Of a DNA stretch of 34,006 bases, positions 15,740 to 23,903 are shown in pieces. Numbering within the stretch: the stretch's first letter is position 1; the number at the start of each line of letters is the position of its first letter. This stretch comes from Oscillospiraceae bacterium (GTDB lineage Bacteria > Bacillota > Clostridia > Oscillospirales > Oscillospiraceae): NCBI GenBank assembly GCA_015067585.1, contig SVMC01000018.1, positions 1 to 34,006 of the forward strand, in the 5' to 3' direction. Under the pieces are notes generated by a model. The model saw only the letters and a list, made by a program, of their open reading frames with translations. It did no database searches and was not told where the DNA came from. The translations under genes were made by a program, and so were the position numbers.

Positions 15740-17829
15740 ATGAATTCTTTTTGAAAATCATCAACATGAGCATATCTGCGAGCTGGCTTGTTTTTGTTGT
15801 GCTGATCCTGCGGTTTGCTCTGAAAAAAGCGCCCAAATGGATCCATGTTCTGCTGTGGGGCATCGTCGCAATCAGGCTGATCTGCCCGTTTACCATAGAA
15901 AGTCCAATCTCCATGATTCCGGATTCTGTCGGAAACGGCAAACTGGTCTCCTCATGGATGGACGATTATATCGATGATATTGACATCCATCATCCGGATT
16001 CGGTTTATTACGACGCAGCAATCGGCGCGGGCAGAGAACCCATCTCCGATGGCGAAGGTGGTTATTATGTTGTAACGAAGCACGATCAGTTAGGAGAACC
16101 CGCCACCATCGAAAACACCGTTATGCCTGTTCTATCTGTTGTTTGGATCGTTGGTATGGTTAGCTTGGCTCTATATACTGTAATCAGCTATTTCCTTTTG
16201 CGTCGCAAATTAGATACCGCCGTTCGATACAACGATAATACCTATCAGAGCGAAAATGTAAGTTCTCCCTTTGTTTTGGGCATCATCAAGCCCAGAATAT
16301 ATCTTCCTTTCAAAATAGACCCGCAGAATCTTGACCATGTGATCGCCCATGAGCAGGCCCACCTTCACCGAGGGGATCATCTTTGGAAGCCCCTCGGATT
16401 TCTCCTTCTGACGATCCACTGGTTCAACCCTCTCATGTGGCTGGCTTATGTGCTGCTGTGCCGGGACATTGAGCTTGCCTGTGATGAAAAGGTCATCAAA
16501 ACACTTGATTGCGAACAGAGGGCCGACTATACGCAAGCACTGGTAGCCTGCAGCGTAAACCGCACCATGATCGCCGCCTGTCCGCTGGCCTTTGGGGAGG
16601 TCGGTGTGAAGGAAAGGGTGAAATCTGTCATGAATTATAAAAAGCCCGCTTTCTGGATCATTCTGCTGTCCGTCGCAGCCTGTGCTGCGGTTGCTGTCTG
16701 CTTCCTCACAAATCCGGTGCAGGAAAAAGGTGACAATATAAGCTTTGAGGCAAAAGTTCTTGCTATTCTCGATGGCAGTATTCTGGTGGAACCGGCAGTG
16801 GGTTCTTTGGAATCACGCAGCGCTGAACAGATCATTGTGCCCGTCAGGAATATGGCACCTTCGCCGGAGCCTCAGGTGGGAGATGTTCTTGTCATTCAAT
16901 ACAACGGTGAAATTTTGGAATCCGATCCCGCAGAGCTTGGCGAGGTTTTCTCTGTCAGGCTGCAGCCGGAAAAGCCCGCGCTTTCTCTGAACGATGTCAT
17001 TATCCTCTCGCAGAAAGGATACGACTTGACTTGGACTGACTTCGGCCAATTTCAGTATATCGAAACCGGCTCCGGCCTGTATATCCGGGTATATGAGATC
17101 AATGACCTGTTCTCCCTCTGGATCGGCGGCGACGGTCCGGACAGTGTGCCGAGGTATATCTATCTGGCACTGGCAGACGATATCGACACCCGGATCGACA
17201 TCCGCGATGGCGGTGTGACCGAATTCATCTCCGAACACAATCCAAATTCCACGGAAACATGGGACTTGATCCCCATGGTAAGGGTAAATGGCAAGCTGTA
17301 TCTGGATACCGGTAAGGAAAGCACCGCAGCAAGATGCGGCAATATGGACGGAGAAATTACCTCTCAGGTCAGCGGAAGCGAACAGCCATTCATGGACGAT
17401 CAATCCAATTTCGGTACCGGCTATGGCTATCAATACGGCGCAGCCGAGGGAACCATTGAGATCCTCTTGAACGGAAAATGGCGGATCTTCGCCATCGAAG
17501 AAGCACGGCAGAAAATCCAGTTTCCGACAGATTCCGATGCCCCTGCAAGTTTTTATCTGACCATTGGCGCAGACGGGGTAAAAAGCATTGAGATCTCCAT
17601 GCCGGATTCCAGCGGTGGCTGTGAAAACGCGGACGGTTCGCTGTTCAAAAAGGGGGATCGCGTTTATCTGGAGCCTCTGGATGGCTATTCGGATCTTTGC
17701 GGCCTAAGCATCACGGCCCTTGGCGAGGACGACACGATCATTTGGAGCACAAGCATCCCCGAAGGTGAGGAAAACGAAGGCTTCACCCACCTGACCAACG
17801 ACGGTTGGATCATCACAAATATCAAATAA
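15736..17829 (+). CDS. BlaR1/MecR1-type M56 membrane metallopeptidase with unusual sensor tail
   Basis: The 697-residue protein has an N-terminal multi-helix region containing the M56 zinc protease motif HEQAH (205-209) with a downstream Glu in RDIELACDEKV (about 246). A last membrane helix follows at about 303-322 (FWIILLSVAACAAVAVCF). In BlaR1 the outer domain is a penicillin-binding domain with SxxK and KTG motifs. Here the about 370-residue tail has neither and instead begins with a small beta domain (FEAKVLAILDGSILVEP). It is probably an antirepressor that senses some other envelope signal. ATGA overlap couples it to the repressor. Confidence 0.88.
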   Translation: MNEFFLKIINMSISASWLVFVVLILRFALKKAPKWIHVLLWGIVAIRLICPFTIESPISMIPDSVGNGKLVSSWMDDYIDDIDIHHPDSVYYDAAIGAGREPISDGEGGYYVVTKHDQLGEPATIENTVMPVLSVVWIVGMVSLALYTVISYFLLRRKLDTAVRYNDNTYQSENVSSPFVLGIIKPRIYLPFKIDPQNLDHVIAHEQAHLHRGDHLWKPLGFLLLTIHWFNPLMWLAYVLLCRDIELACDEKVIKTLDCEQRADYTQALVACSVNRTMIAACPLAFGEVGVKERVKSVMNYKKPAFWIILLSVAACAAVAVCFLTNPVQEKGDNISFEAKVLAILDGSILVEPAVGSLESRSAEQIIVPVRNMAPSPEPQVGDVLVIQYNGEILESDPAELGEVFSVRLQPEKPALSLNDVIILSQKGYDLTWTDFGQFQYIETGSGLYIRVYEINDLFSLWIGGDGPDSVPRYIYLALADDIDTRIDIRDGGVTEFISEHNPNSTETWDLIPMVRVNGKLYLDTGKESTAARCGNMDGEITSQVSGSEQPFMDDQSNFGTGYGYQYGAAEGTIEILLNGKWRIFAIEEARQKIQFPTDSDAPASFYLTIGADGVKSIEISMPDSSGGCENADGSLFKKGDRVYLEPLDGYSDLCGLSITALGEDDTIIWSTSIPEGEENEGFTHLTNDGWIITNIK

Positions 17830-17852
17830 CACGAAGAAAAAGCCTCTGCATA

Positions 17853-17888
17853 TAAAAAATCCACCGGTTCCGTACCGGTGGATTTTTG
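17853..17888. terminator. Bidirectional terminator
   Basis: A perfect 10-bp stem ATCCACCGGT / ACCGGTGGAT (17859-17868, 17874-17883) has A6 before it and T5 after it, so it works in both directions. It separates the BlaR1-like gene from the convergent HD-domain gene, whose stop codon is four bases away. Confidence 0.92.
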
Positions 17889-17890
17889 CA

Positions 17891-18550
17891 TCATATCAGC
17901 TGCTGCTCGTTGATGATCAGCTTGAACTGCAGGCCTAATTTTTCTGCGGCCTTGCGGCACAGGAGCATGCGCTGCATGAAGATCTCGAAATAATCCATGA
18001 CGGAGCCAAACTTGGTGTCGACCGTGAGCTTCAGCTTGACGAGAGTCTTGTCCTCGTTGATCTTCAGGGTGGACTTTTTGACGGAGTAGTTCACACGGTC
18101 GTGGATATCAAAGGTGGATGGGTCCTGATTGCGGACTCTGCTGCGGCGCACATCCGCTTTGTCCGCCAGGATCATGGCGGCGGCCACTGCGTTGACCGGG
18201 ACGCCGGTGCCTTCATCGTGGTTGCCGATGGCGGTAACGATGGTGGCCATTTCGGCAGGGTCGCAGCCCATATCGTTCAGGATGCTCCATGCCATCACCG
18301 CGCCGGATTGGGAATGATCCTTCCGGTTCACCAAATTGCCGATGTCATGCAGATATCCCGCGATTTTCGCCAGCTCCACCGTGCGCTCGTCATATCCCAG
18401 CGTTTCAAGAATATACCCCGCCATTTCCGCCACATGCATCACATGGGCAAAGCTGTGCTCCGTATAACCCAGCGCGCCAAGGGACTCATCCGCGCGGATG
18501 ATATAGGTTTTAATGGCTTCACTTTTTGTGATCTCTTCATAGGTCAGCAT
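17891..18550 (-). CDS. HD-domain phosphohydrolase
   Basis: The 219-residue protein has an HD domain: His36 in FAHVMHV, the His68-Asp69 pair in AGYLHDIGNL, a histidine in KDHSQSG (79), and GNHDEGTG with a later ILADKAD. Such metal-dependent enzymes hydrolyse phosphate mono- or diesters, often of nucleotides. Substrate is not predictable here. The C-terminal about 80 residues form a separate beta-rich part. Start is fixed by AAGGAGGTGCTGCG. It lies next to the phosphate island but faces away from it. Confidence 0.88.
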   Translation of the reverse strand: MLTYEEITKSEAIKTYIIRADESLGALGYTEHSFAHVMHVAEMAGYILETLGYDERTVELAKIAGYLHDIGNLVNRKDHSQSGAVMAWSILNDMGCDPAEMATIVTAIGNHDEGTGVPVNAVAAAMILADKADVRRSRVRNQDPSTFDIHDRVNYSVKKSTLKINEDKTLVKLKLTVDTKFGSVMDYFEIFMQRMLLCRKAAEKLGLQFKLIINEQQLI

Positions 18551-18576
18551 CGCAGCACCTCCTTTTCGCCTATGAT

Positions 18577-18604
18577 ATCATATACGGCATAAGAAAAACA
18601 GCAA
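18577..18604 (-). promoter_or_regulatory. Candidate promoter for the HD-domain gene
   Basis: On the minus strand TTGCTG (18599-18604), 16 bases and TATGAT (18577-18582) lie about 27 bases before the start codon. The match is fair. Confidence 0.5.
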
Positions 18605-18616
18605 AATAGCCAAAGC

Positions 18617-18633
18617 TTTACAAAGGTTTTACA
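18617..18633 (+). promoter_or_regulatory. Pho-box-like direct repeat (outermost)
   Basis: TTTACA-N5-TTTACA (18617-18622, 18628-18633) is a perfect 11-bp-spaced direct repeat like those bound by PhoB/PhoP-type regulators. TTTAAT (18649-18654) downstream is a possible -10. It is read on the plus strand towards the small ORF at 18670. Confidence 0.55.
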
Positions 18634-18669
18634 AATGCTGCCTCCTGCTTTAATTGGAGGTATGCAATA

Positions 18670-18717
18670 TGTATCCGGTTCAGCCCGGGTTCCCTCCTTC
18701 GCTAATGATTAAGTAAG
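18670..18717 (+). CDS. Possible 15-codon ORF downstream of a Pho-box-like repeat
   Basis: TTGGAGG with eight-base spacing precedes an ATG encoding MYPVQPGFPPSLMIK and a TAA stop. It follows the direct repeat at 18617 and lies before a terminator at 18857, so it could be a tiny phosphate-regulated unit. The opposite strand here is the end of a gene remnant, so the ORF may be fortuitous. Confidence 0.25.
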
Positions 18718-18835
18718 CATACATCAGGCCCAGCACGAGAAAACAAATTCCAAGCACCCATTCCCTTGTTCCTTTGAACTTATAAGGACAAGCATGTTTT
18801 ACATTTACCAACGGTTTACCAATGAAAACCGAAAG
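18680..18835 (-). pseudogene. Remnant related to the C-terminus of the 140-residue membrane protein at 28250
   Basis: This frame reads PYKFKGTREWVLGICF and ends ISEGGNPG. It closely matches the C-terminus of the gene at 28250-28663 (PYKFKGTKEWVFGILF, ending SEGGVPA). No start codon with a ribosome site is present and a stop (18836-18838) closes the frame upstream, so only about 50 codons survive. It is a decayed paralogue or a transferred fragment. Confidence 0.75.
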
Positions 18836-18856
18836 CTAAACTTGCAGAAACAAACG

Positions 18857-18899
18857 AACACCTGACTATGGCAGATAATGCCATAGCCCGGTGTTTTTT
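18857..18899 (+). terminator. Terminator upstream of pstS
   Basis: AACACC and CTATGGCA pair with TGCCATAG and GGTGTT (18857-18895, small internal loop), followed by a T-run to 18899. It ends anything transcribed from 18630 onward and insulates the pst promoter. A similar hairpin occurs at 28746-28778. Confidence 0.8.
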
Positions 18900-18954
18900 G
18901 TTTATGTGTACATTATTCCAATGCGAGAACAAAAGTGCTATGGAAAAAATAGAC

Positions 18955-19009
18955 TTGACAATCATTTTACAGACCTTGCCTTTTGGATTTTACATAGTGT
19001 GAATATGAT
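18955..19009 (+). promoter_or_regulatory. pstS: pstS promoter with Pho-box-like repeats
   Basis: TTGACA-N5-TTTACA (18955-18971, 11-bp spacing) and another TTTACA at 18989-18994 precede TATGAT (19004-19009). There is no good -35 at the normal distance from that -10, which is usual for promoters that need PhoB-type activation. The transcript would start near 19016. Confidence 0.65.
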
Positions 19010-19059
19010 AGAACCGTAAGGACAAACACAAAGAAATCAAAAAACAAGGAGATTAATTT

Positions 19060-19860
19060 ATGAAAAAGTTAGTTTGTATGATTTTGGCCATGGTTATGGC
19101 ACTGAGTCTGGCTGCCTGCGGCGGTAAAGAAGAAAAGTCTGTTTCCACCGACGGCTCCACCTCCATGCAGAAGGTGATCAACGCTCTGGGCGAAGCCTTT
19201 ATGGAGGAGACCGGCGCAAACTTCACCTACAATGCCACCGGTTCCGGTACTGGCATCAAAGCTGTGAATGACGGCACCTGTGACATCGGCCTGTCCTCCC
19301 GTTACCTGAAGGACAGCGAGAAGGCTGAGGGTCTGAAGGAGACTGTCCTGGCAATTGACGGCATTGCAATCATTGTACACACAGAAAACACTGTTGCAGA
19401 TCTAACTGTGGAGCAGATCTCCGCTATCTTCAAAGGTGAGATCACCAACTGGAATGATGTTGGCGGCAAGGACGGCGAGATCGTTTGCATCGGCCGTGAA
19501 GAGTCTTCCGGTACTCGTGACGGCTTTGAGTCCATTACTGACACCGAGGATGCTTGTGCTTATCGCCAGGAGCTGACCTCCAACGGTGCAGTGCTGACTG
19601 CTGTTGCTGAGAACCCCAACGCTATCGGCTATGTTTCTCTGTCCTCTGTCAAGGATACCGTGAAGGCAATCAGCGTAGGTAGTGTTGCTCCCAGCGAAGA
19701 GTCTATCAAGGACGGCAGCTATGCAATACAGCGCCCCTTCGTGCTGGTCACCAAGGAAGGCGTGGAACTGAGCAAGACCGCCCAGGAGTTCTTCGACTTC
19801 ATCACTTCTTCCGCTGTTAACGAAATCATCAGCGCCGCCGGTGTTGTGCCTGTCAACTAA
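19060..19860 (+). CDS. pstS: Phosphate ABC transporter, substrate-binding lipoprotein
   Basis: The 266-residue protein has a lipoprotein signal peptide with lipobox LAAC (Cys20), so it is anchored outside the membrane. Phosphate-binding segments include STDGSTSM (29-36) and SSGTRDGF. FKGEITNWNDVGG is typical of PstS. It captures inorganic phosphate for PstCAB. Length matches the short Gram-positive form. An AAGGAGATTAATTT leader gives the start. It is first of the operon. Confidence 0.96.
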   Translation: MKKLVCMILAMVMALSLAACGGKEEKSVSTDGSTSMQKVINALGEAFMEETGANFTYNATGSGTGIKAVNDGTCDIGLSSRYLKDSEKAEGLKETVLAIDGIAIIVHTENTVADLTVEQISAIFKGEITNWNDVGGKDGEIVCIGREESSGTRDGFESITDTEDACAYRQELTSNGAVLTAVAENPNAIGYVSLSSVKDTVKAISVGSVAPSEESIKDGSYAIQRPFVLVTKEGVELSKTAQEFFDFITSSAVNEIISAAGVVPVN

Positions 19861-19869
19861 ACAAGTAAT

Positions 19870-19889
19870 GCGGCGGTGAAAATCGCCGC
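19870..19889 (+). terminator. Stem-loop between pstS and pstC
   Basis: GCGGCGGT pairs with ATCGCCGC around a GAAA tetraloop (19870-19889), ten bases after the pstS stop. No T-run follows, so it is more likely a 3' stabiliser or partial attenuator that lets PstS be made in excess over the permease. Confidence 0.6.
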
Positions 19890-19915
19890 TTACTATGCGT
19901 CAATTAGGTGAAATT

Positions 19916-20779
19916 ATGAAAAGCAACAAAGCATTTGAAAAAATAGTACACGGCGTTTTTCTGATTCTCGGTCTTGTGACTGTTGCCTGTGTGCTGCTAA
20001 TTACGGTATATCTGGTGATCTCCGGTATTCCGGCCATTATAGAGATTGGCCTATGGGACTTCTTGTTTGGAAAGGTTTGGGACCCGGCAGCAGCTAATCC
20101 CCAGTACGGCATCCTGTCCTTTATCCTTTCCAGCATTTATGGAACAGCCGGTGCGCTGGTAATCGGTGTTCCCATTGGATTCTTCACCGCGGTCTATCTT
20201 TCCAAGAAAGCATCTCCCAAGGTAAAGGAATTGATGTCCACAGCAGTGAGCCTGCTGGCAGGTATCCCCTCCGTTGTATATGGCCTTGTGGGCATGGTGG
20301 TGCTGGTGCCTGGCATCCGGGAAATTTTCAATCTGCCGGATGGTGCAAGTCTGCTGGCAGCAATGATCGTGCTGGCTATCATGATCCTTCCTTCCATTAT
20401 TAAGGTCTCCATTACTGCTCTGGATGCTGTTCCCAAGGAATATGAAGATGCCTCCTTGGCTTTGGGCGCAACTCCAGAAGAAACTTGGTTCCGAGTTTCT
20501 GTACCCGCTGCTAAGAGTGGCATTGCAACAGCGGTAGTACTGGGTGTTGGCCGTGCCATTGGTGAAGCCATGGCGGTGATGATGGTCTCAGGCAATGTTG
20601 CCAACATGCCGTCTTTGTTTGAAAGCGTTCGTTTTCTAACCACCGCCGTTTCCGGTGGCATGGGTTATGCAGATGGTCTCTACCGGGATGCGCTGTTCTC
20701 CATTGCGCTTGTTTTGTTCCTGTTTATTATGCTGATCAATGCTACCTTGAACTTCTTCTTGAAGGGAGAAAAGAAATGA
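19916..20779 (+). CDS. pstC: Phosphate ABC transporter permease PstC
   Basis: The 287-residue permease has six predicted membrane helices and the binding-protein-dependent transport loop with EYEDASLALGATPEETWFRVSVPAA. SIIKVSITALDAVPKEYEDA and GVGRAIGEAMAVMMVSG are PstC-like. It forms the membrane channel with PstA. I chose MKSNKAFEK, preceded by AGGTGA; the frame is open seven codons further without a ribosome site. Its stop overlaps the next mini-gene by four bases. Confidence 0.95.
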   Translation: MKSNKAFEKIVHGVFLILGLVTVACVLLITVYLVISGIPAIIEIGLWDFLFGKVWDPAAANPQYGILSFILSSIYGTAGALVIGVPIGFFTAVYLSKKASPKVKELMSTAVSLLAGIPSVVYGLVGMVVLVPGIREIFNLPDGASLLAAMIVLAIMILPSIIKVSITALDAVPKEYEDASLALGATPEETWFRVSVPAAKSGIATAVVLGVGRAIGEAMAVMMVSGNVANMPSLFESVRFLTTAVSGGMGYADGLYRDALFSIALVLFLFIMLINATLNFFLKGEKK

Positions 20780-20892
20780 GAGCTATTAGAAAGAACAATC
20801 TGTTCTGCTGGACTTTGCGCGGAAAGCCTTATTATCTGCTGGCAGCGGGTAGTTTGATGATACTGCTTGCGATCATTGGAGTTATACTATGA
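20776..20892 (+). CDS. 38-residue membrane mini-protein inside the pst operon
   Basis: The frame starts MRAIRKNNLFCWTLRGKPYY and ends in one hydrophobic helix (about 20-38: [18 protein letters not shown]). Its ATG overlaps the pstC stop (ATGA) and its stop overlaps the pstA start (ATGA), so it exactly fills the space between the two permease genes and is translationally coupled at both ends. The basic N-terminus suggests an inside-facing N-tail. I know no family for it. It may be an accessory subunit of the transporter or a coupling peptide. Confidence 0.75.
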   Translation: MRAIRKNNLFCWTLRGKPYYLLAAGSLMILLAIIGVIL

Positions 20893-21734
20893 AGAAAAGA
20901 AATGTATATGTCTGGACCATGCGTGTTCTCATGTGGCTGGCTGCGGGCATCACAGCTGCGCTGACATTATTCTTGGTGGGGTATGTGCTGGTGAAAGGCT
21001 TGCCCAATATTACTTGGGAACTGCTTTCTACCAAACCCAGCTATCTTCGCGGAACGGTTGGTATCCTGCCGGATATCTTAAACACCCTCTACATTATTCT
21101 GACTACGCTGATGTTTGTATTGCCGCTGGGCGTAGGCGCAGCGATCTATCTGACAGAGTATGCCACCAACAAGCGGCTGGTAGGCATGATCGAATACGCT
21201 GCAGAAACCCTTTCCGGTATCCCTTCGATCATTTACGGCTTATTTGGTTCTCTGTTCTTCTGCCAATTTATGGACCTGGATAAGAGCCTGCTGGCTGGCG
21301 CTATGACATTGGTGATTATGAATCTGCCGACCATCATGCGTACTACTCAGGAGAGCCTGAAAACCGTCCCCCAATCCTATCGGGAAGGCGCATTCGGTCT
21401 GGGCGCTGGTAAGTGGCGGGTGATCCGCACGGTGGTGCTTCCCAACTGTGTGGAGGGTGTCATCACCGGTTGCATTCTGTCTGTGGGTAGAATCGTAGGA
21501 GAGTCTGCAGCACTGCTGTTCACTGCTGGCTTTGCTCATGCGTTAGGCAATTTCTTCGAGTCTCTTAGCTCTTCCGGCGCAACGCTGACGGTAGCACTCT
21601 ATGTCTACGCCACCGAAGAAGGCAACTTTGAGGTTGCCTTCGCAATCGCTGCCACTTTGATGATTCTGACGCTACTGATTAATCTGAGCGCAACACTGAT
21701 CGGCAAGCATTTTGAAAGGAAAAGCAAAGTATGA
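20889..21734 (+). CDS. pstA: Phosphate ABC transporter permease PstA
   Basis: The 281-residue permease has about six helices and the cytoplasmic coupling loop [36 protein letters not shown] and [10 protein letters not shown] are typical of PstA. It pairs with PstC. Its ATG lies within the stop of the 38-residue mini-gene and its stop overlaps pstB by four bases. Confidence 0.96.
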   Translation: MKKRNVYVWTMRVLMWLAAGITAALTLFLVGYVLVKGLPNITWELLSTKPSYLRGTVGILPDILNTLYIILTTLMFVLPLGVGAAIYLTEYATNKRLVGMIEYAAETLSGIPSIIYGLFGSLFFCQFMDLDKSLLAGAMTLVIMNLPTIMRTTQESLKTVPQSYREGAFGLGAGKWRVIRTVVLPNCVEGVITGCILSVGRIVGESAALLFTAGFAHALGNFFESLSSSGATLTVALYVYATEEGNFEVAFAIAATLMILTLLINLSATLIGKHFERKSKV

Positions 21735-22477
21735 GTATTGTTTCTGTAAAAGATTTGTGCCTGTGGTATGGCAACTTTCAGGCACTGAAAAATATCAATA
21801 TTGACATCCCGGAGCATAGCATCACCGCACTGATTGGTCCCTCCGGCTGCGGAAAGTCCACATTCCTAAAGACCCTGAACCGGATGCAGGATCTGGTACC
21901 CGGTGTAAAAATCACCGGAGAGGTGATGTATAACGGCCAGAACATTTTCGAGGCAGAGGTCAATAATCTCCGTAAGGAAGTAGGCATGGTGTTCCAGAAA
22001 CCCAATCCCTTCCCCATGAGCATTTACGATAACATCGCTTATGGTCCTCGTACGCACGGCATTACCAATAAAGCGCAGCTGGATGATATCGTCGAAAAGG
22101 CGCTCCGTGGTGCAGTTATTTGGGACGAAGTTAAGGATCGGCTGAAGAAGAATGCCCTGGGCATGTCCGGTGGTCAGCAGCAGCGTCTGTGCATCGCAAG
22201 AGCGCTGGCGGTAGAGCCCAAGGTGTTGCTGATGGACGAGCCTACCTCTGCACTTGATCCCATTTCCACCTCCCGCATTGAAGATCTGGCAATGGAACTG
22301 AAAAAGGACTACACAATCGTCATTGTTACCCACAACATGCAGCAGGCCGTCCGCATCTCCGATCAGACCGCATTCTTCCTGCTGGGTGACTTGGTGGAAT
22401 ACGGCAATACGGAAGAGATGTTCTCCCAGCCTAAGGATAAGCGTACTGAAGATTATATTACTGGCCGATTCGGCTAA
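21731..22477 (+). CDS. pstB: Phosphate ABC transporter ATP-binding protein
   Basis: The 248-residue ATPase has Walker [10 protein letters not shown] (36-44), Q-loop [18 protein letters not shown], signature MSGGQQQR (145-152), Walker B with Asp169-Glu170, and a switch histidine in [13 protein letters not shown]. The [10 protein letters not shown] sequence is specific to PstB. It powers phosphate import and works with PhoU and PhoR in signalling. Coupled by ATGA to pstA. Confidence 0.97.
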   Translation: MSIVSVKDLCLWYGNFQALKNINIDIPEHSITALIGPSGCGKSTFLKTLNRMQDLVPGVKITGEVMYNGQNIFEAEVNNLRKEVGMVFQKPNPFPMSIYDNIAYGPRTHGITNKAQLDDIVEKALRGAVIWDEVKDRLKKNALGMSGGQQQRLCIARALAVEPKVLLMDEPTSALDPISTSRIEDLAMELKKDYTIVIVTHNMQQAVRISDQTAFFLLGDLVEYGNTEEMFSQPKDKRTEDYITGRFG

Positions 22478-22490
22478 TGGAGGTTAGAAA

Positions 22491-23138
22491 ATGAGAGACT
22501 TTTTTCAAGAACAGCTGAATGAGTTGAAGCAGGAATTGACCATTATGGGTTCTTCCTGCGAAGAGATCATCGCCCTGGCTTCTCGGGCACTGACGGATAT
22601 GGATGACGAACTGGTCCGCAAGGTAAACGCCATTGGCGCACAGATCGACGAGAGTGAGCGTACGATTGAGACCATCTGCATGAAACTTCTGCTGCGGCAG
22701 CAGCCTGTTGCCCGGGATCTGCGGCAGATCAGCGCCGCTATGAAGATGATTACCGATATAGAAAGAATCGGCGATCAAGCTGAGGATATTGTGGAGATCA
22801 TTCCCTTCATGAATGCCCATCCCGACGAGAAGTTTCCCAAGATCCGAGAAATGGCTAAGGCTGCGCAGGCTATGGTCACGGAGGCTGTCGATGCCTATGT
22901 GAAGCAGGATTTGGACCTGGCAAAGAAGGTCATGGCACACGACGATGTGGTGGACGATTTCTTTGCACAGGTCAAAAACGGTATCATCGATATCATTGCG
23001 GCAGAGCCTTCTCAGGGTGAGTATGCTCTGGATATTCTGATGATCGCCAAGTATTTTGAGCGGATCGGCGACCACTGTACCAACATTGCAGAGTGGGTGG
23101 AGTTTTCTGTTACCGGTGTCCACAAAGATTGCCAGTAA
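22491..23138 (+). CDS. phoU: Phosphate signalling regulator PhoU
   Basis: The 215-residue all-helical protein has two PhoU repeats; LLRQQPVARDLRQISAAMKMITDIERIGDQAEDI (about 64-98) and MIAKYFERIGDHCTNIAEWVEF (about 184-205) are the family signatures. It relays the transport state of PstSCAB to the sensor kinase and restrains the Pho response when phosphate is plentiful. It follows pstB by 13 bases with TGGAGGTTAGAAA. Confidence 0.97.
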   Translation: MRDFFQEQLNELKQELTIMGSSCEEIIALASRALTDMDDELVRKVNAIGAQIDESERTIETICMKLLLRQQPVARDLRQISAAMKMITDIERIGDQAEDIVEIIPFMNAHPDEKFPKIREMAKAAQAMVTEAVDAYVKQDLDLAKKVMAHDDVVDDFFAQVKNGIIDIIAAEPSQGEYALDILMIAKYFERIGDHCTNIAEWVEFSVTGVHKDCQ

Positions 23139-23168
23139 GTAAAATGTTTGTAAAGTTTGCAGAAAAAC

Positions 23169-23197
23169 TTGAATTCCACTACTAAAACAGCTAAAAT
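23169..23197 (+). promoter_or_regulatory. Possible internal promoter for the PhoB/PhoR genes
   Basis: TTGAAT (23169-23174), 17 bases, TAAAAT (23192-23197) lies in the 84-base gap after phoU. It could give basal expression of the two-component system when the pst promoter is off. Confidence 0.45.
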
Positions 23198-23222
23198 TAT
23201 AAAAATACAAGGAGGTGTCACT

Positions 23223-23903
23223 ATGATATGGTGTGTAGAGGATGATTCCAGCATCCGGGATATTGAAGTTTATGCTTTGACTTCCACCGGCTTTGAAGCG
23301 CGGGGTTTTGAAGATGGAGATTCTTTCTGGAATGCGTTGCAGACTGAACAGCCGGAGCTGGTGATCCTGGATGTGATGCTGCCCGGAAAAGATGGTGTGA
23401 CACTTCTGAAGATGATGAAAGCCTCCTATGAATTCTGCGAGATCCCCGTCATCATGGCAACAGCCAAAGGAAGTGAATATGACAAGATCCAAAGTCTGGA
23501 TCTGGGCGCTGACGATTATTTGGTAAAACCTTTCGGCATCATGGAGATGGTCAGCCGGGTGAAAGCCGTACTGCGCCGGTGTAAACCCACCAAGCAGAGC
23601 AAAGCTTTGAAAATAGATGGCTTGGTGCTGAATCCCGAAGAGCATACCGTTGCCATTGACGGAGAACGGGTCAGCCTAACCTATAAGGAATATGAATTGC
23701 TGCATCTGTTCCTTTCTCAGCCGGGTATCGCATTTACAAGAGAGCAGTTGCTTGTGAAGGTTTGGGCCACAGAATACATGGGAGAAACACGGACGGTGGA
23801 TATGCACATCCGTACCCTGCGGCAGAAGCTGGGGGCATATGGGCATATCATTGAAACGGTTCGTAATGTAGGCTACCGTTTGGAGGCAAAGCATGACAAG
23901 TAA
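23223..23903 (+). CDS. PhoB-type response regulator
   Basis: The 226-residue OmpR/PhoB regulator has a receiver domain (phosphoacceptor Asp50 in LVILDVMLPG; acidic pocket EDD at 6-8; Lys102 in YLVKPFG) and a winged-helix DNA-binding domain (about 130-222, with YKEYELLHLFLSQPG and GETRTVDMHIRTLRQKL). I chose the ATG after AAGGAGGTGTCACT; 22 more upstream codons are open but lack a ribosome site. It overlaps the kinase gene by 11 bases. Genomic context points to phosphate control. Confidence 0.93.
   Translation: MIWCVEDDSSIRDIEVYALTSTGFEARGFEDGDSFWNALQTEQPELVILDVMLPGKDGVTLLKMMKASYEFCEIPVIMATAKGSEYDKIQSLDLGADDYLVKPFGIMEMVSRVKAVLRRCKPTKQSKALKIDGLVLNPEEHTVAIDGERVSLTYKEYELLHLFLSQPGIAFTREQLLVKVWATEYMGETRTVDMHIRTLRQKLGAYGHIIETVRNVGYRLEAKHDK

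Noticed and set aside
18804-18820. TTTACC-N5-TTTACC as a further Pho box
   Set aside because: Spacing is right, but it lies within the gene remnant at 18680-18835 and just before a terminator. It is likely coding residue of the remnant.
22458-23645. 395-codon minus-strand frame over phoU and the PhoB-type gene
   Set aside because: Antisense shadow; composition rich in His, Gln and Leu as expected for reversed coding DNA.
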